DNA of 64,000 nucleotides from Spiro-02 sp964465155 (GCA_964465155.1 CAYXIH010000002.1:62001-126000); one strand, 5' to 3'. Shown: positions 16,652 through 25,673, counted from the stretch's first letter. Numbers and translations are program-made. The notes: a model not told the origin generated them from the sequence alone.

Positions 16652-16787
16652 CCCAAAGGAGAAATTCATTCATGCTTTGCATTGCAAACGCTCCCTGCGA
16701 AGTCTGACGCGGACAGGCGCATGGAGCTCAACACAATATAGCTATCCGCCAGACTTTGCTCACCATACAACAATTCGGAGCAAAGTA

Positions 16788-18056
16788 ATGAAAGACGAAA
16801 AGAATTTCAACAATTTTATAGTTTTATGGGCAACTCAGACGCTTTCCCGCCTGGGTTCTTCGCTGATGCCATTTGCGCTCATTCTCTGGGCGTATGGTGA
16901 GAGTGGTTCTGCATTAAGCACTGCACTCCTGACAGTATCTGTCTATGTACCGTATATCCTCTTGTCGCTTCCTATCGGGGCTGTAACCGATAGGATGAAC
17001 AAGAAGCTCCTGTTGCTGGCATCCGATGCAGCATCAGCGGTATGTACTGTGGCGATACTCTTCATTTGGTTGTCAGGAAACCTTCAGCTCTGGCACCTGT
17101 ATGTAGTGAACTGTATTACAGGAATAGCCCAGACATTCCAGCAACCAGCGAGTGAAGTGGCTATTACCCTTGTCACACCAAAGGACAAATACCAAAAGGC
17201 TGGAAGCCTGAATGCGCTTGCAAATAGTGTGATAAACATGGCTTCCCCGATTATTGCAACAGCGCTCTATTCCATCGGTGGTTTGACGAGTGTGATCATA
17301 GTAGACCTTTCAACATTCTCAGTTGCGTTCCTCTCCTTGCTGTGTATTGTACGGATTCCTAGGATACGGAAGGAAGAAACAAAAATCCACATTATGAAGG
17401 AGTTGCATGAAGCAATGGAATTCCTCAGGAAGAATGTTGGGATACTCCAGATGATCCTCTTCTTTGCAGCAATCAACTTCATAGCCTCGATCTACAATGC
17501 TGCACTGCCCGCAATGGTACTCAGCTTTGAGAATGAAAGCGTGCTTGCAACAGTCCAGGCAACAGCAGGAATAGCTATGATTATTGGAAGCATTATTGTA
17601 TCCCTGTTGCCATCACCTGCAAGCAGGGTACGGGTAATAGTAGCTTCTTTGTTCATCTCAATGAGCTCGGAGAATTTCATGCTAGCTTTCTCCAGGAACC
17701 CCATAGGATGGTATATCGGGGCATTCATTGGATGGCTGTGCGTGCCAGTGATGAACACAAATCTTGATGTATTGATGAGAAACAGCATTCCAGCAGATAT
17801 CCAAGGGAGGGTTTACTCAGCAAGGAACATGTTTCAGTTTTGTACGATACCCCTTGGCTATCTCGTAGGGGGTATGCTCGTTGATAGTGTCTTTGAGCCC
17901 TTCATGGCTACCCACTCCTATAGCATTCTCAGGGAACTCTTCGGAACAGGAAAAGGTTCTGGATCTGCATTCCTTTTTGCGGTAATAGGTGTGATGGGAG
18001 TGGGTACCTGTATAGGTTTCTCACGTCTCAAGGCCATGAGGGCATTGGATGGATGA
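16788..18056 (+). CDS. MFS transporter (drug/siderophore exporter-like)
   Basis: 422 aa with about twelve hydrophobic helices. The motif between helices 2 and 3 is GAVTDRMNKK, the MFS motif A. The overall pattern (start NNFIVLWATQTLSRLGSSLM, PASEVAITLVTPKD after helix 4) is that of MFS_3 exporters such as EntS or macrolide efflux proteins. ATG 16788 has GGAG 8 nt upstream. Codon use is clearly more AT-rich than in its neighbours, and it is enclosed by two IS remnants, so horizontal acquisition is likely. Substrate unknown. Confidence 0.85.
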   Translation: MKDEKNFNNFIVLWATQTLSRLGSSLMPFALILWAYGESGSALSTALLTVSVYVPYILLSLPIGAVTDRMNKKLLLLASDAASAVCTVAILFIWLSGNLQLWHLYVVNCITGIAQTFQQPASEVAITLVTPKDKYQKAGSLNALANSVINMASPIIATALYSIGGLTSVIIVDLSTFSVAFLSLLCIVRIPRIRKEETKIHIMKELHEAMEFLRKNVGILQMILFFAAINFIASIYNAALPAMVLSFENESVLATVQATAGIAMIIGSIIVSLLPSPASRVRVIVASLFISMSSENFMLAFSRNPIGWYIGAFIGWLCVPVMNTNLDVLMRNSIPADIQGRVYSARNMFQFCTIPLGYLVGGMLVDSVFEPFMATHSYSILRELFGTGKGSGSAFLFAVIGVMGVGTCIGFSRLKAMRALDG

Positions 18057-18067
18057 CTGAACCGTGT

Positions 18068-18114
18068 GTGTCTCTCCTCATCCAGGAATGGAATCATTCT
18101 GAGAGAAGAGACAC
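18068..18114 (+). terminator. Hairpin after the MFS exporter gene
   Basis: GTGTCTCT pairs with AGAGACAC around a long loop. It begins 12 nt after the stop. There is no T-run after it, so termination is uncertain. Confidence 0.4.
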
Positions 18115-18197
18115 CACTGTATTGGCAGTTTGTTGGGGATGCACCGCTGGTGGTTGGAGCTACCTCTTCTTCATCCTCTCATATATAGACAATATGA

Positions 18198-18290
18198 AGT
18201 GACCTCCCAGTTTGCAAATCGCGGATTCACCATGCATACTGGGAATATCAACTAACCGCATGCGGCTACCGCATGCAAATGGAGGTCACT
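18198..18290 (+). ncRNA. Possible IS110 bridge-RNA remnant
   Basis: Directly upstream of the IS110 recombinase start, AGTGACCTCC (18198-18207) pairs perfectly with GGAGGTCACT (18281-18290). A perfect inner hairpin, GCATGCGG-CTA-CCGCATGC, lies at 18258-18276. In IS110-group elements the left non-coding end encodes the bridge RNA that guides the recombinase, so this folded segment is a plausible remnant. No specificity loops were verified. Confidence 0.35.
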
Positions 18291-18292
18291 AC

Positions 18293-18484
18293 ATGAATAC
18301 TGTAATCAACATTGGCATCGATGTCCACAAGGATTCCTACTCCCTCTGTTCCTATTCGTTTGCGACGAGGCAGGCTTTCGGGCAGACCAAGATAGCCAGC
18401 GACAGCAAACTGGTGATCAAATACGTGCGGAAACTGCAGGAATCGCAATTGAACATCGAAGTCTGTATTTCTCCGATTCTATGA
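18293..18484 (+). pseudogene. IS110-family recombinase, N-terminal fragment
   Basis: ATG 18293 opens a 63-codon frame starting NTVINIGIDVHKDSYSLCSY. IGIDVHKD contains the first acidic residue of the RuvC-like DEDD catalytic core of IS110 recombinases (normal length about 350-400 aa). The similarity fades after LQESQLNIEVC, and the frame stops at 18484. Confidence 0.8.
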
Positions 18485-18680
18485 TGGGCAATGTGATCCT
18501 GCTAAAGTAGCTTCTTTCAATTCGTTTGATATATCCGCACCTATTGATTCTGCATCTTGTATGTCTTGTCACCGGAGAGTTGCAACTTGTCCTTCTTTCG
18601 TTGCCACCGATGGCTGTCATGGATATATTGCGTGGTGGAGAGGATACAATACCACGTGCGTGGAGCATAGGAGCATATCC

Positions 18681-20102
18681 ATGAAACAGTTCAGATGGAT
18701 GGCATTGGTTCTCTGTGTGGCAACGGCATTGGTTGTCGGGTGTGCCGACAATCCCAATGATGGACCCTCTTCCAAAGCCTATACGGTCAACGTCACCGGG
18801 GTGAAAGGAACCACTGGCAACACGTTTGCACAAGTGTCGGTCAATGGGCAACAGGTTGCACTGACTGCAACGGGCAAGACTGGTAGCAACGGGCAACCGT
18901 TGTACCATGCAACGTTCCCCAAGGCATTGGTCCCACCCAACAAGATCGTGACCGTGACCGCAGTGCCTGCGGTAGGGTATGTCTTTGATGAATGGGAATG
19001 GACTGACGATGACCGTAGTCCGGTACTCCCGTTGTCCGACTCCCAGGAGAACAACAACTCTGTGCAGCTGTACGTAGATGATATCCCATACTATGTGGCT
19101 GACTTTGAGCCAGGATATTATGTAGATGCGTCCTATCATGGGACGGCGGTTGCCAATGGTTCCAGCACGGCTCCGTTCACCACTATTGCCCAGGCGTTGA
19201 CGGCGGTATCTGCAGCTGTCCCAACCGCCAGTAGATCGGATGATGATATTGATCCGTTCACGGTAATTGTGGCAACTGGAACATATGCAGAATCAGTGTC
19301 TGTCGATATCCCTGTCAGCCTCAAGGGAGGCTACAACACGTATGATGATCTCTATCCATGGAGCAGGTCCTACATTGCAGACAACTCCCTGCTGTACTCC
19401 ACGATATCGAGCATGACGTTCACTACACCTGCTACGACCTCTATTTACCATGACTTTGAATGGGATGACATGGAGTTCGATGGGTTTGCAGTGACTGGCC
19501 TGCTCAGCATGAACCTGACGGTGAACAACTACTATGATGATGACTTTGTTTCGCCTACGGTTTCCCACAACAAGCTTGGTGCCGTCACGATTGCATCGAC
19601 ATTGCCTGTGGTGCTGAGCTCCAATATGATCAGTGGGGTAGTGACCAGCAATGTGCTGGTGCTCCTTGCAAGCAATATGCTGCAGACAGGTTGGTCTGTG
19701 GCAAGCACGACTCCCTATGTGGTGTTGTTCAACAATATGGTTGATGGTGCGGTTCCTACTGCCACGAATGTGCGGAGCCTCAACAACATCTATATTGATC
19801 CCAGTGCCGCTACGGTAGTATTCAATGACTCAACAAAGGATATGACGCTGCTGGACAAGAGCATGTTCTCAACCGCTTCACCCTATATGCTCAACCAAGC
19901 TGCCCAAACAACAGCCAATGCCCAGTACTTCAACCTGATCATGAAAGGTGGCATGAAGATCAGTGAATCTACCTTGGAGAGACTCCAGGTAGATGATGAT
20001 GCCATGGATAGTGACTTTGTTGGCCGCGAGCGCAGCGACAGGCGTTACAGCACATGGTCCGTCGGCCCCTATGAGTATTACCCGGAGGTAGACGACGACT
20101 GA
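18681..20102 (+). CDS. Lipoprotein with parallel beta-helix (DUF1565-like) domain
   Basis: 473 aa. A lipoprotein signal ends in the lipobox LVVGC (Cys about 20). After a small beta domain (about 30-140) comes YYVDASYHGTAVANGSSTAPF, then TIAQALTAV. This is the entry pattern of DUF1565/pectate-lyase-like right-handed beta helices, and it is followed by repeated short beta strands (SSNMISGVVTSN, LLASNMLQTG, LFNNMVDGA) in which N-N/S-M recurs. The C-terminus is acidic. ATG 18681 follows AGGAG. Probably a surface adhesin or polysaccharide-binding lipoprotein; no catalytic residues were identified. Confidence 0.75.
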   Translation: MKQFRWMALVLCVATALVVGCADNPNDGPSSKAYTVNVTGVKGTTGNTFAQVSVNGQQVALTATGKTGSNGQPLYHATFPKALVPPNKIVTVTAVPAVGYVFDEWEWTDDDRSPVLPLSDSQENNNSVQLYVDDIPYYVADFEPGYYVDASYHGTAVANGSSTAPFTTIAQALTAVSAAVPTASRSDDDIDPFTVIVATGTYAESVSVDIPVSLKGGYNTYDDLYPWSRSYIADNSLLYSTISSMTFTTPATTSIYHDFEWDDMEFDGFAVTGLLSMNLTVNNYYDDDFVSPTVSHNKLGAVTIASTLPVVLSSNMISGVVTSNVLVLLASNMLQTGWSVASTTPYVVLFNNMVDGAVPTATNVRSLNNIYIDPSAATVVFNDSTKDMTLLDKSMFSTASPYMLNQAAQTTANAQYFNLIMKGGMKISESTLERLQVDDDAMDSDFVGRERSDRRYSTWSVGPYEYYPEVDDD

Positions 20103-20110
20103 CTGCATCC

Positions 20111-20149
20111 ATAAAAACAGGGACATCCTCCAATCTGGGGATGTCCCTG
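20111..20149. terminator. Bidirectional terminator
   Basis: CAGGGACATCC pairs with GGATGTCCCTG. An A-run (ATAAAAA) before it acts as a U-run for the reverse-strand gene. It sits between two convergent genes. Confidence 0.85.
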
Positions 20150-20173
20150 CATGCAATGGCTCTGTGGTTGGCT

Positions 20174-20776
20174 TTAGAACTTGATGTTCGCGGCTACCTG
20201 CATGCCAAGGTTGTTGTTTGTGTCGACGACGGGCAGCACTGCTACGCTCATGAGTGAGGATGCAAGCTTCTTGTTGTAGTTGTTTGCATAGGTGAACGGG
20301 CGGATCATCTCAAAGATCCTGATAGCCAAGGTGCTGGCCAAGCCTGCGATGACCATGATGGATCCAGCTGTTGCTGTCGAGCTTTTCATGTTGTTGGTGG
20401 TATATGCTTCGTTGAGCATCATTCCATATCCACCCAATGCAACGCTCAGTGAGACCAGTTCGCCGACAAGACCCACCGTGCCTCCGGTAGAGTCACCTTG
20501 GACGTATGAGCCGATACCCATGCCGACGAACAGGTTCAGGACGAACGGCAAGGTTGCGGTTTGCTTGTTTGCTTCCATCAAGACGGTGCGCTGTGCCATC
20601 GAGAGGCTTGCAGCATGTTCGCTGATCGCCATCAGCTGGGGTGTCGAAAGCTTCTTTGAACTGCTGAGCATCATGCTGATCTGCAGGTAGTCGCTTTCCG
20701 ATGTGGTGTCTGCCGCCCAGGCAAGGGTGGGGGCTACCAGTAGTGCAATGAGCACTACGAGGATCGTTTTCTTCAT
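20174..20776 (-). CDS. P13-like small exported membrane protein
   Basis: 200 aa. The signal peptide ends TLAWA-AD near residue 22. It contains hydrophobic and glycine-rich segments including FVLNLFVGMGIGSYVQGDSTGG. This resembles the FxGxGxGSxVQGDxxGG signature of the spirochaete P13/P13-like porin family; that match is from memory and family-level. ATG 20776 has GGGAGAG upstream. The frame remains open further upstream, but a signal peptide at 20776 settles the start. Probably outer-membrane associated. Confidence 0.65.
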   Translation of the reverse strand: MKKTILVVLIALLVAPTLAWAADTTSESDYLQISMMLSSSKKLSTPQLMAISEHAASLSMAQRTVLMEANKQTATLPFVLNLFVGMGIGSYVQGDSTGGTVGLVGELVSLSVALGGYGMMLNEAYTTNNMKSSTATAGSIMVIAGLASTLAIRIFEMIRPFTYANNYNKKLASSLMSVAVLPVVDTNNNLGMQVAANIKF

Positions 20777-20958
20777 TTTGTTCTCTCCCTGAAGTGTGTG
20801 TTTCAGCAGGATAAGGAGAATGATTGAAAGCAACAATGCAATTTGTTGTTGATATGTATTATTTTGGGTAAAAACAAGCAGAAAGCGGAGTATCGTGTCA
20901 GTAGGTACACATCTGGTGTGTTCTCGCCCTCTGCAGTCGGTACAACCGCCTTTCACCC

Positions 20959-20988
20959 TTGACCTCTAAGACAAGGTATATGTATCAT
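20959..20988 (+). promoter_or_regulatory. Promoter of the MazG-Fic operon (leaderless type)
   Basis: TTGACC and TATCAT with an 18-bp spacer. The -10 ends 9 nt before the ATG at 20998, so transcription would begin at the start codon. Confidence 0.6.
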
Positions 20989-20997
20989 GACCTGAGT

Positions 20998-21354
20998 ATG
21001 GATCAGGATACAATAGACGCCATCTTGCGGTTCCGCGATAGTCGGGGCTGGAAGCGGTTCCATAGCGCAAAAGATCTCGCTCTCTCGATTACGTTGGAGT
21101 CGGCGGAACTCCTGGAGCTATTCCAGTGGGTCGATTCCGACCGTGCCGTCGAGCATGACAAGGAACACATGGCTGACGAACTGGCCGACATACTCATCTA
21201 TGCAGTGCAGTTCTCAGACCTGTTGGGATTTGACTTGGACGAGATAGTGAAACGGAAGCTGGCGAAGTGCGATGCAAAGTATCCAGTGGCGAGAGTGCGT
21301 GACTGCACGGACGTCTATGACCTGCATCGCGATAAGGATGGTAGCGCGCAATGA
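20998..21354 (+). CDS. MazG-like nucleotide pyrophosphohydrolase
   Basis: 118 aa. It has the all-alpha NTP pyrophosphatase pattern: FRDSRGWKRFHSAKDLALSITLESAELLELFQW, with the ESAE metal-binding acids and a later DELADILIY supplying the second pair (E-x-x-D). Such enzymes hydrolyse NTPs or dNTPs to NMP and PPi. ATG 20998 gives exactly the usual family N-terminus and lies 9 nt after a -10 box. Starts further upstream (ATG 20980) would fall inside the promoter. Its stop overlaps the ATG of the Fic gene (ATGA). Confidence 0.85.
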   Translation: MDQDTIDAILRFRDSRGWKRFHSAKDLALSITLESAELLELFQWVDSDRAVEHDKEHMADELADILIYAVQFSDLLGFDLDEIVKRKLAKCDAKYPVARVRDCTDVYDLHRDKDGSAQ

Positions 21355-22121
21355 AATCTGGCCGAATGCAAGCATGCATCGACTTCATCAGGTTCAATCA
21401 GGTAGCCGAGGGCTTTGAGTTGGGAGAAGAGGAGGAGACTATCCTCCGGGAAATCCTGGATGAGGAGCGCACAGCCGACAGTGCCATCGAGCTGGTGGTG
21501 CAGCAGTATTCGCTGCCCGAGGAGTTCGAGGATGTCGACCATCCTGGTGACGTCTACGCCGATACCAAATGTCTGATCAACTTCTTCAATATCAAGGACC
21601 GCGAGCTCCTGCGGGAGATCGAGATGCGGTTTGTCAATATCAGGACCGCCGAGCTGCTCATCCATCCCAAGCAGACCAAGTTCGACCTTGAGCTGTTGGT
21701 CGACATCCATGGGCACCTTTTCTCCGACATCTTCCCCAGCGGTGGGGAAATCCGCCAGATCGCCGCTGCCAAGCGCACCGAGTTCTGCCGCCCCGAATTC
21801 ATCCCTGAGATGGCTGCCGATATCTTCGGCAAGCTCCGGCACCAGCATTACCTCAAGCATATGGAGCGCACCGACTTCATCAATGACCTGTCCTACTACA
21901 TGGGAGAGGTGGAGGCCCTTCATCCGTTCCGCGATGGCAATGGCCGGGCAGCCCGCCTGTTCTTCTATGAGCTTGCCCTCAACGCCGGGTATGAAATCGA
22001 GTGGTACAAGGTGAATCCAGACCGGATGCTCGAGGCTGACATCTCTGCAATCGATGGGGACTACCAGTTGCTCATCGATGTCCTTTCAGAGGTTGTCGAA
22101 CACAGTGAATGGAAACTCTGA
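21351..22121 (+). CDS. Fic-domain protein (AMP transferase) with VbhA-like N-terminal segment
   Basis: 256 aa. The Fic active motif HPFRDGNGRAAR is complete at 191-202: His is the catalytic base, Asp binds metal, and Gly-Asn-Gly-Arg binds phosphate. The first 50 residues (ACIDFIRFNQVAEGFELG, then helices rich in Glu) resemble the VbhA antitoxin family, with NQVAEG close to its S/T-x3-E-G/N inhibitory helix. Fic proteins transfer AMP to a Ser, Thr or Tyr of a target. Translationally coupled to the MazG gene. It is probably held inactive by its own N-terminal helix. Confidence 0.88.
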   Translation: MKSGRMQACIDFIRFNQVAEGFELGEEEETILREILDEERTADSAIELVVQQYSLPEEFEDVDHPGDVYADTKCLINFFNIKDRELLREIEMRFVNIRTAELLIHPKQTKFDLELLVDIHGHLFSDIFPSGGEIRQIAAAKRTEFCRPEFIPEMAADIFGKLRHQHYLKHMERTDFINDLSYYMGEVEALHPFRDGNGRAARLFFYELALNAGYEIEWYKVNPDRMLEADISAIDGDYQLLIDVLSEVVEHSEWKL

Positions 22122-22214
22122 ACACCTTTGTTTTTGAAATAATTCATAGCCACCTTTGACCATTTGCGTTCGTATATTCCAAGTAGACTGAGATCTACCT
22201 GGAGGTATATCGAA

Positions 22215-23747
22215 ATGAAAGGTCGAGCAATATCTTTAGTTGCAACAGTATGTGCCATAGGATTGCTTGCAGGTTGTGCCAGTGGCACCACCAAACAGGA
22301 AGTTGATCCGCTTTGCTTCAATTCCGATACGGGATACACGGAGAAAACCATCACCGTCAATGGGACGGACATCACATTCCGTGCCTATGAGAACATCCAA
22401 TACCTGACGAACCCCATTGACCCGTCAGGCCAGGTCATGAACTTCTACGTCCCCTCGCAATACTACTCAGATGGGACGGTAGGACGTTTCGACAGCCAGA
22501 GTGCCCCCATATTCTTCCCCAACAGCATTGGTGGCTATATGCCGTCAACACCAGCCGTGCCCTCGCTGCAGGGCTCCATCGATGCCCTCACCAGTAGAGC
22601 AGGCCTCGCTGGCGGTGCACAGACAGGACAACCCAATGCCTCGTTGTATGCCCTGATGAAGGGGTATGTGGTGGCGGCTCCTGGAACCCGCGGGAGGACC
22701 AGTACCGCAGCCGATGGCACCTACATTGGCAAGGCTCCTGCTGCCTTGATCGACCTGAAGGCCGCTGTGCGGTATCTGCACTACAACGATGCACTGATGC
22801 CTGGCGATGCGACGAAGATCATATCCAACGGCACGAGTGCCGGTGGTGCCATGTCGTTGTTGCTGGGTGCAACGGGAGACAGCGCCGAGTATGATGCATA
22901 CCTGCGCGAGGTGGGTGCAGCAGATGCTTCAGATGCCATCTTTGCCGCCTCGGTCTATTGCCCGATCACCAACTTGGACAATGCCGACATGGCATACGAG
23001 TGGATCTTCCAAGGAAACAATGACTACTCAATGATGGATTTTGCCGTGGTGGACGGAAAGTTCCAACGCAATATGGTCAAGGGAACATTGGATGCGCAGC
23101 AGATAGAGTATTCCAACGAGCTTGCCAAGATGTTCCCTGCCTACCTGCAGTCGCTGCAGCTGCGTGACGAACAGGGCAACCTGCTGACCGTCTCGGACGA
23201 CCGGACAGGGAGCTTCACCAACTACATGGAGTCAGTCCTGGCTGCCTCTGCACAATATGCACTCACCGGCGGAACCGACTTCTCCGGAGTCGATTGGGTC
23301 ACCACGGACGGTCAGAATGTGCAGGATGTCGATTTCGAGGGGTACCGCATGGCTCAGCAGCGGATGAAGCCCACGATTGCATTCGACTCGGTGATGGTCA
23401 CCAATCCTGAGAACAGTGAATTTGGCACGGCTGACATCAATGCGCTGCACTTCACCGAATTCTCGCTTCTGCGTGACGAGGCGGGGGTGGGGATAGCCAA
23501 TGAAGAGATCATCCGGATGCTGAACCCGATGTACTATATAGATGATCCTGGTGCCACGGTCTGTGACAACTGGAGGATCCGGGTAGGGGAGGCTGATGCC
23601 AATACTGCACTGACCATCTCGGCCATGCTCACCCTCAAACTCCGCAATGCCGGGCATGCAGTGGACTACTTCGTTCCATGGGGTGTCGGCCATGCGGGAG
23701 ACTACGACTTGGAGCAGTTGTTTGGATGGATTGATGCATTGGTATAA
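22215..23747 (+). CDS. Lipoprotein alpha/beta hydrolase, subtype B tannase-like
   Basis: 510 aa. A lipoprotein signal ends LLAGC (Cys about 20). The nucleophile elbow reads GTSAGGAMS (Ser in G-T-S-A-G), the catalytic His is in VGHAGDYD near the C-terminus, and DANTAL region or nearby Asp residues may complete the triad. The domain order and GTSAGGA motif match the subtype B tannases and feruloyl-esterase-like hydrolases that cleave aromatic ester bonds. The ribosome-binding site GGAGGT is 8 nt before ATG 22215, preceded by a small GTAGA/TCTAC dyad. Lipid-anchored placement suggests it works on plant phenolic esters at the cell surface. Confidence 0.75.
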   Translation: MKGRAISLVATVCAIGLLAGCASGTTKQEVDPLCFNSDTGYTEKTITVNGTDITFRAYENIQYLTNPIDPSGQVMNFYVPSQYYSDGTVGRFDSQSAPIFFPNSIGGYMPSTPAVPSLQGSIDALTSRAGLAGGAQTGQPNASLYALMKGYVVAAPGTRGRTSTAADGTYIGKAPAALIDLKAAVRYLHYNDALMPGDATKIISNGTSAGGAMSLLLGATGDSAEYDAYLREVGAADASDAIFAASVYCPITNLDNADMAYEWIFQGNNDYSMMDFAVVDGKFQRNMVKGTLDAQQIEYSNELAKMFPAYLQSLQLRDEQGNLLTVSDDRTGSFTNYMESVLAASAQYALTGGTDFSGVDWVTTDGQNVQDVDFEGYRMAQQRMKPTIAFDSVMVTNPENSEFGTADINALHFTEFSLLRDEAGVGIANEEIIRMLNPMYYIDDPGATVCDNWRIRVGEADANTALTISAMLTLKLRNAGHAVDYFVPWGVGHAGDYDLEQLFGWIDALV

Positions 23748-23768
23748 TAACTTGTGCCAGGTATAAGA

Positions 23769-23800
23769 AACGGGTCCCTTGGTTGTTCCAAGAGACCCGT
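23769..23800. terminator. Bidirectional terminator
   Basis: ACGGGTCCCTTGG pairs with CCAAGAGACCCGT (one mismatch) over a TTGTT loop, between two convergent genes. Confidence 0.8.
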
Positions 23801-23821
23801 TGTATTCAATATTGCTTGTTG

Positions 23822-25564
23822 TTACTTTGAGATCGGTGCGCTGACCAATACCCAGACACCACCTTGTGCATCTTCCCAGTACTCGACGACCTGCCGGTAC
23901 TTCACGATCATGCTGAAGGAGTCCAATGTCTCGGAATCGCTGTTGAAGTCAGCCACTGCCTTGATGGTATCGATGGCACCCTTGGCAGTCTTGGTGTTTG
24001 CATAGAGGTTTGCATCGATCGTGCTGAGCATGCTGTTGATCTCATTGCCAAAGTCGGTGGTGTGGAGGTTGAACGCAACGCTCACGCCATTCCACTTGGC
24101 GAATTCGATCAGGGCACGCTTCTCAGCCTCCTGCAACGATGCGTAGAAGTCACCCTGCATGGCATACCCCTTCTCATAATGGAGGCTGGCTGTGTCGGCT
24201 GGAAGTGCCACGACCCAGTCTGGGCGGATGATGCCATCCTTGCCCAAGATGGTCAGCGACTGCTGGTGTACCGTTGCAAACCCTACGGGGATTTCACCCT
24301 TGTGGAATACTGCATAGTACATCTTGTCGCCCATGCTTCCCTGCTCGATGGTCACGGGATTGATGAGGTTTCCCTCGTTGTCACCTTCGGTAACCCACCC
24401 AGCGAATACGCAGTTCTTCTTGAAGGGGTTGTTCAGCTGGAAGGTCTCAGTCTCGATGGTGTAGGAATCCTTGTTGGTCGCACCATAGCGGAAGGCACCG
24501 CCGTTGAGGTCATACTCGAGGGAATAGACAACCGGGTCCCATGATGCATGGATGGTGATGGCGGCGGGGACGTTTGCAAGCAGCTCCTCGACAGTGGGTG
24601 TGAAATACCAGCCCCCGAAGGAGTAGGCTGTCCGCGCGGGCTGCAGCTTGGCAACACTTGCATAGACTGTCTCGAAGTTCTCGATGTTGTATGTTGCGGG
24701 AACTACCGTGTCTGCTGCGAATGAGCCATTGTCGAGGTCAAACGTGATCTGGTACTCGATTGGCGACCAGATTGCCTCGATCTCCAAGTCGGACGTGACA
24801 TAGTCCAGGATGTACTTGGTCGTGGGCTGATCTTCTGTGCCGGTGAGCTTCCATCCCACGAAGTTGTAGAAATCCCTGACGGGGTTGGCCAGTGGCTGCT
24901 GCTGCACTAGGACATCGACCGTGGCAGGGTTCTCGGAACCTGCGGGCAAATACCCTCCGTTGAGGATATAGGTGACAGAGTATTCTACCGGTTCCCATAC
25001 GGCGATCATCTGCTTGTCGCCGGTGGTCCCCTTGATGATCGTGTAGTGGGCGTTTGCCGTGTCGACAGGTTCGCCTTCCGTGATCCACCCCTTGAACGTA
25101 TAGCCGTCCAAGATGGGGTTGATGAGGCTGAACTCATCGTCGACCGTATACGTCAGCCGATTGGTCTCTGGGATAGTTTCTGTTACTACCTCTTCTTCCT
25201 CATACAAATACCCTGTCTCGTCGTACGCAAGGGTATACTCGATGATCTTCCAATTGGCAGTGAACTGCAGGTTCTGCAGTGCCGTCGTATCGACCAGCAT
25301 TACCAGGGATGGGTCGGTTCCCGCTCCCACGGTCCATCCGGTGAAGTCGTATCCAGTGCGGATGGGATTGGCCAGCGTGAACGAAGGATCTTCGGCGCTA
25401 TACGAGCTGGGATTGATCTTTGCATCCTCAGCATACGTTCCTCCTGCCAGGTCATACGTCAGTGCGTATACTTGGGGAGCCTCAATTGCTGTTGTTGTTG
25501 TAGTACAAGATGTGAAACAGAGCAGTACGAGTGTAAGCAGGGTAAGATACATGTGTTTCTTCAT
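23822..25564 (-). CDS. Lipoprotein with five InlB-type repeats and C-terminal LPP20-like domain
   Basis: 580 aa. The lipobox is LCFTSC (Cys about 20). Five Listeria-Bacteroides (InlB B / Flg_new) repeats of about 80 residues follow, each with the pattern Y-x-x-x-Y/F-D/N-L-N/D-G-G ... N-P ... Y-x-F-x-G-W ... A-x-W. The C-terminal 150 residues, beginning KGEIPVGFATVHQQSL, include YEKGYAMQGDFYASLQEAEKRALIEFAKW and resemble LPP20-type domains. AGGGGG precedes the ATG by 6 nt. Likely a surface-exposed structural or adhesive lipoprotein. Confidence 0.85.
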   Translation of the reverse strand: MKKHMYLTLLTLVLLCFTSCTTTTTAIEAPQVYALTYDLAGGTYAEDAKINPSSYSAEDPSFTLANPIRTGYDFTGWTVGAGTDPSLVMLVDTTALQNLQFTANWKIIEYTLAYDETGYLYEEEEVVTETIPETNRLTYTVDDEFSLINPILDGYTFKGWITEGEPVDTANAHYTIIKGTTGDKQMIAVWEPVEYSVTYILNGGYLPAGSENPATVDVLVQQQPLANPVRDFYNFVGWKLTGTEDQPTTKYILDYVTSDLEIEAIWSPIEYQITFDLDNGSFAADTVVPATYNIENFETVYASVAKLQPARTAYSFGGWYFTPTVEELLANVPAAITIHASWDPVVYSLEYDLNGGAFRYGATNKDSYTIETETFQLNNPFKKNCVFAGWVTEGDNEGNLINPVTIEQGSMGDKMYYAVFHKGEIPVGFATVHQQSLTILGKDGIIRPDWVVALPADTASLHYEKGYAMQGDFYASLQEAEKRALIEFAKWNGVSVAFNLHTTDFGNEINSMLSTIDANLYANTKTAKGAIDTIKAVADFNSDSETLDSFSMIVKYRQVVEYWEDAQGGVWVLVSAPISK

Positions 25565-25673
25565 AAGAACCCCCTATCGATTCTGCTGTCAGCATACTCC
25601 ATAACCCCAACGGAGAAAAGAAGGAGCCTTTCTCATTTTCCCATATATCTTGCACTTGGGAGGGAAAATTTTC

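Larger units (their letters stand above)
18197..18484 (+). mobile_element. Truncated IS110-family insertion sequence
   Basis: It consists of a folded non-coding left end plus the first part of a DEDD recombinase gene. The right part is lost after about 18465. It forms the right border of the acquired exporter patch. Confidence 0.7.

Noticed and set aside
20980..20997. Upstream ATG for MazG
   Set aside because: It lies inside the -10 region; ATG 20998 gives the usual family N-terminus.
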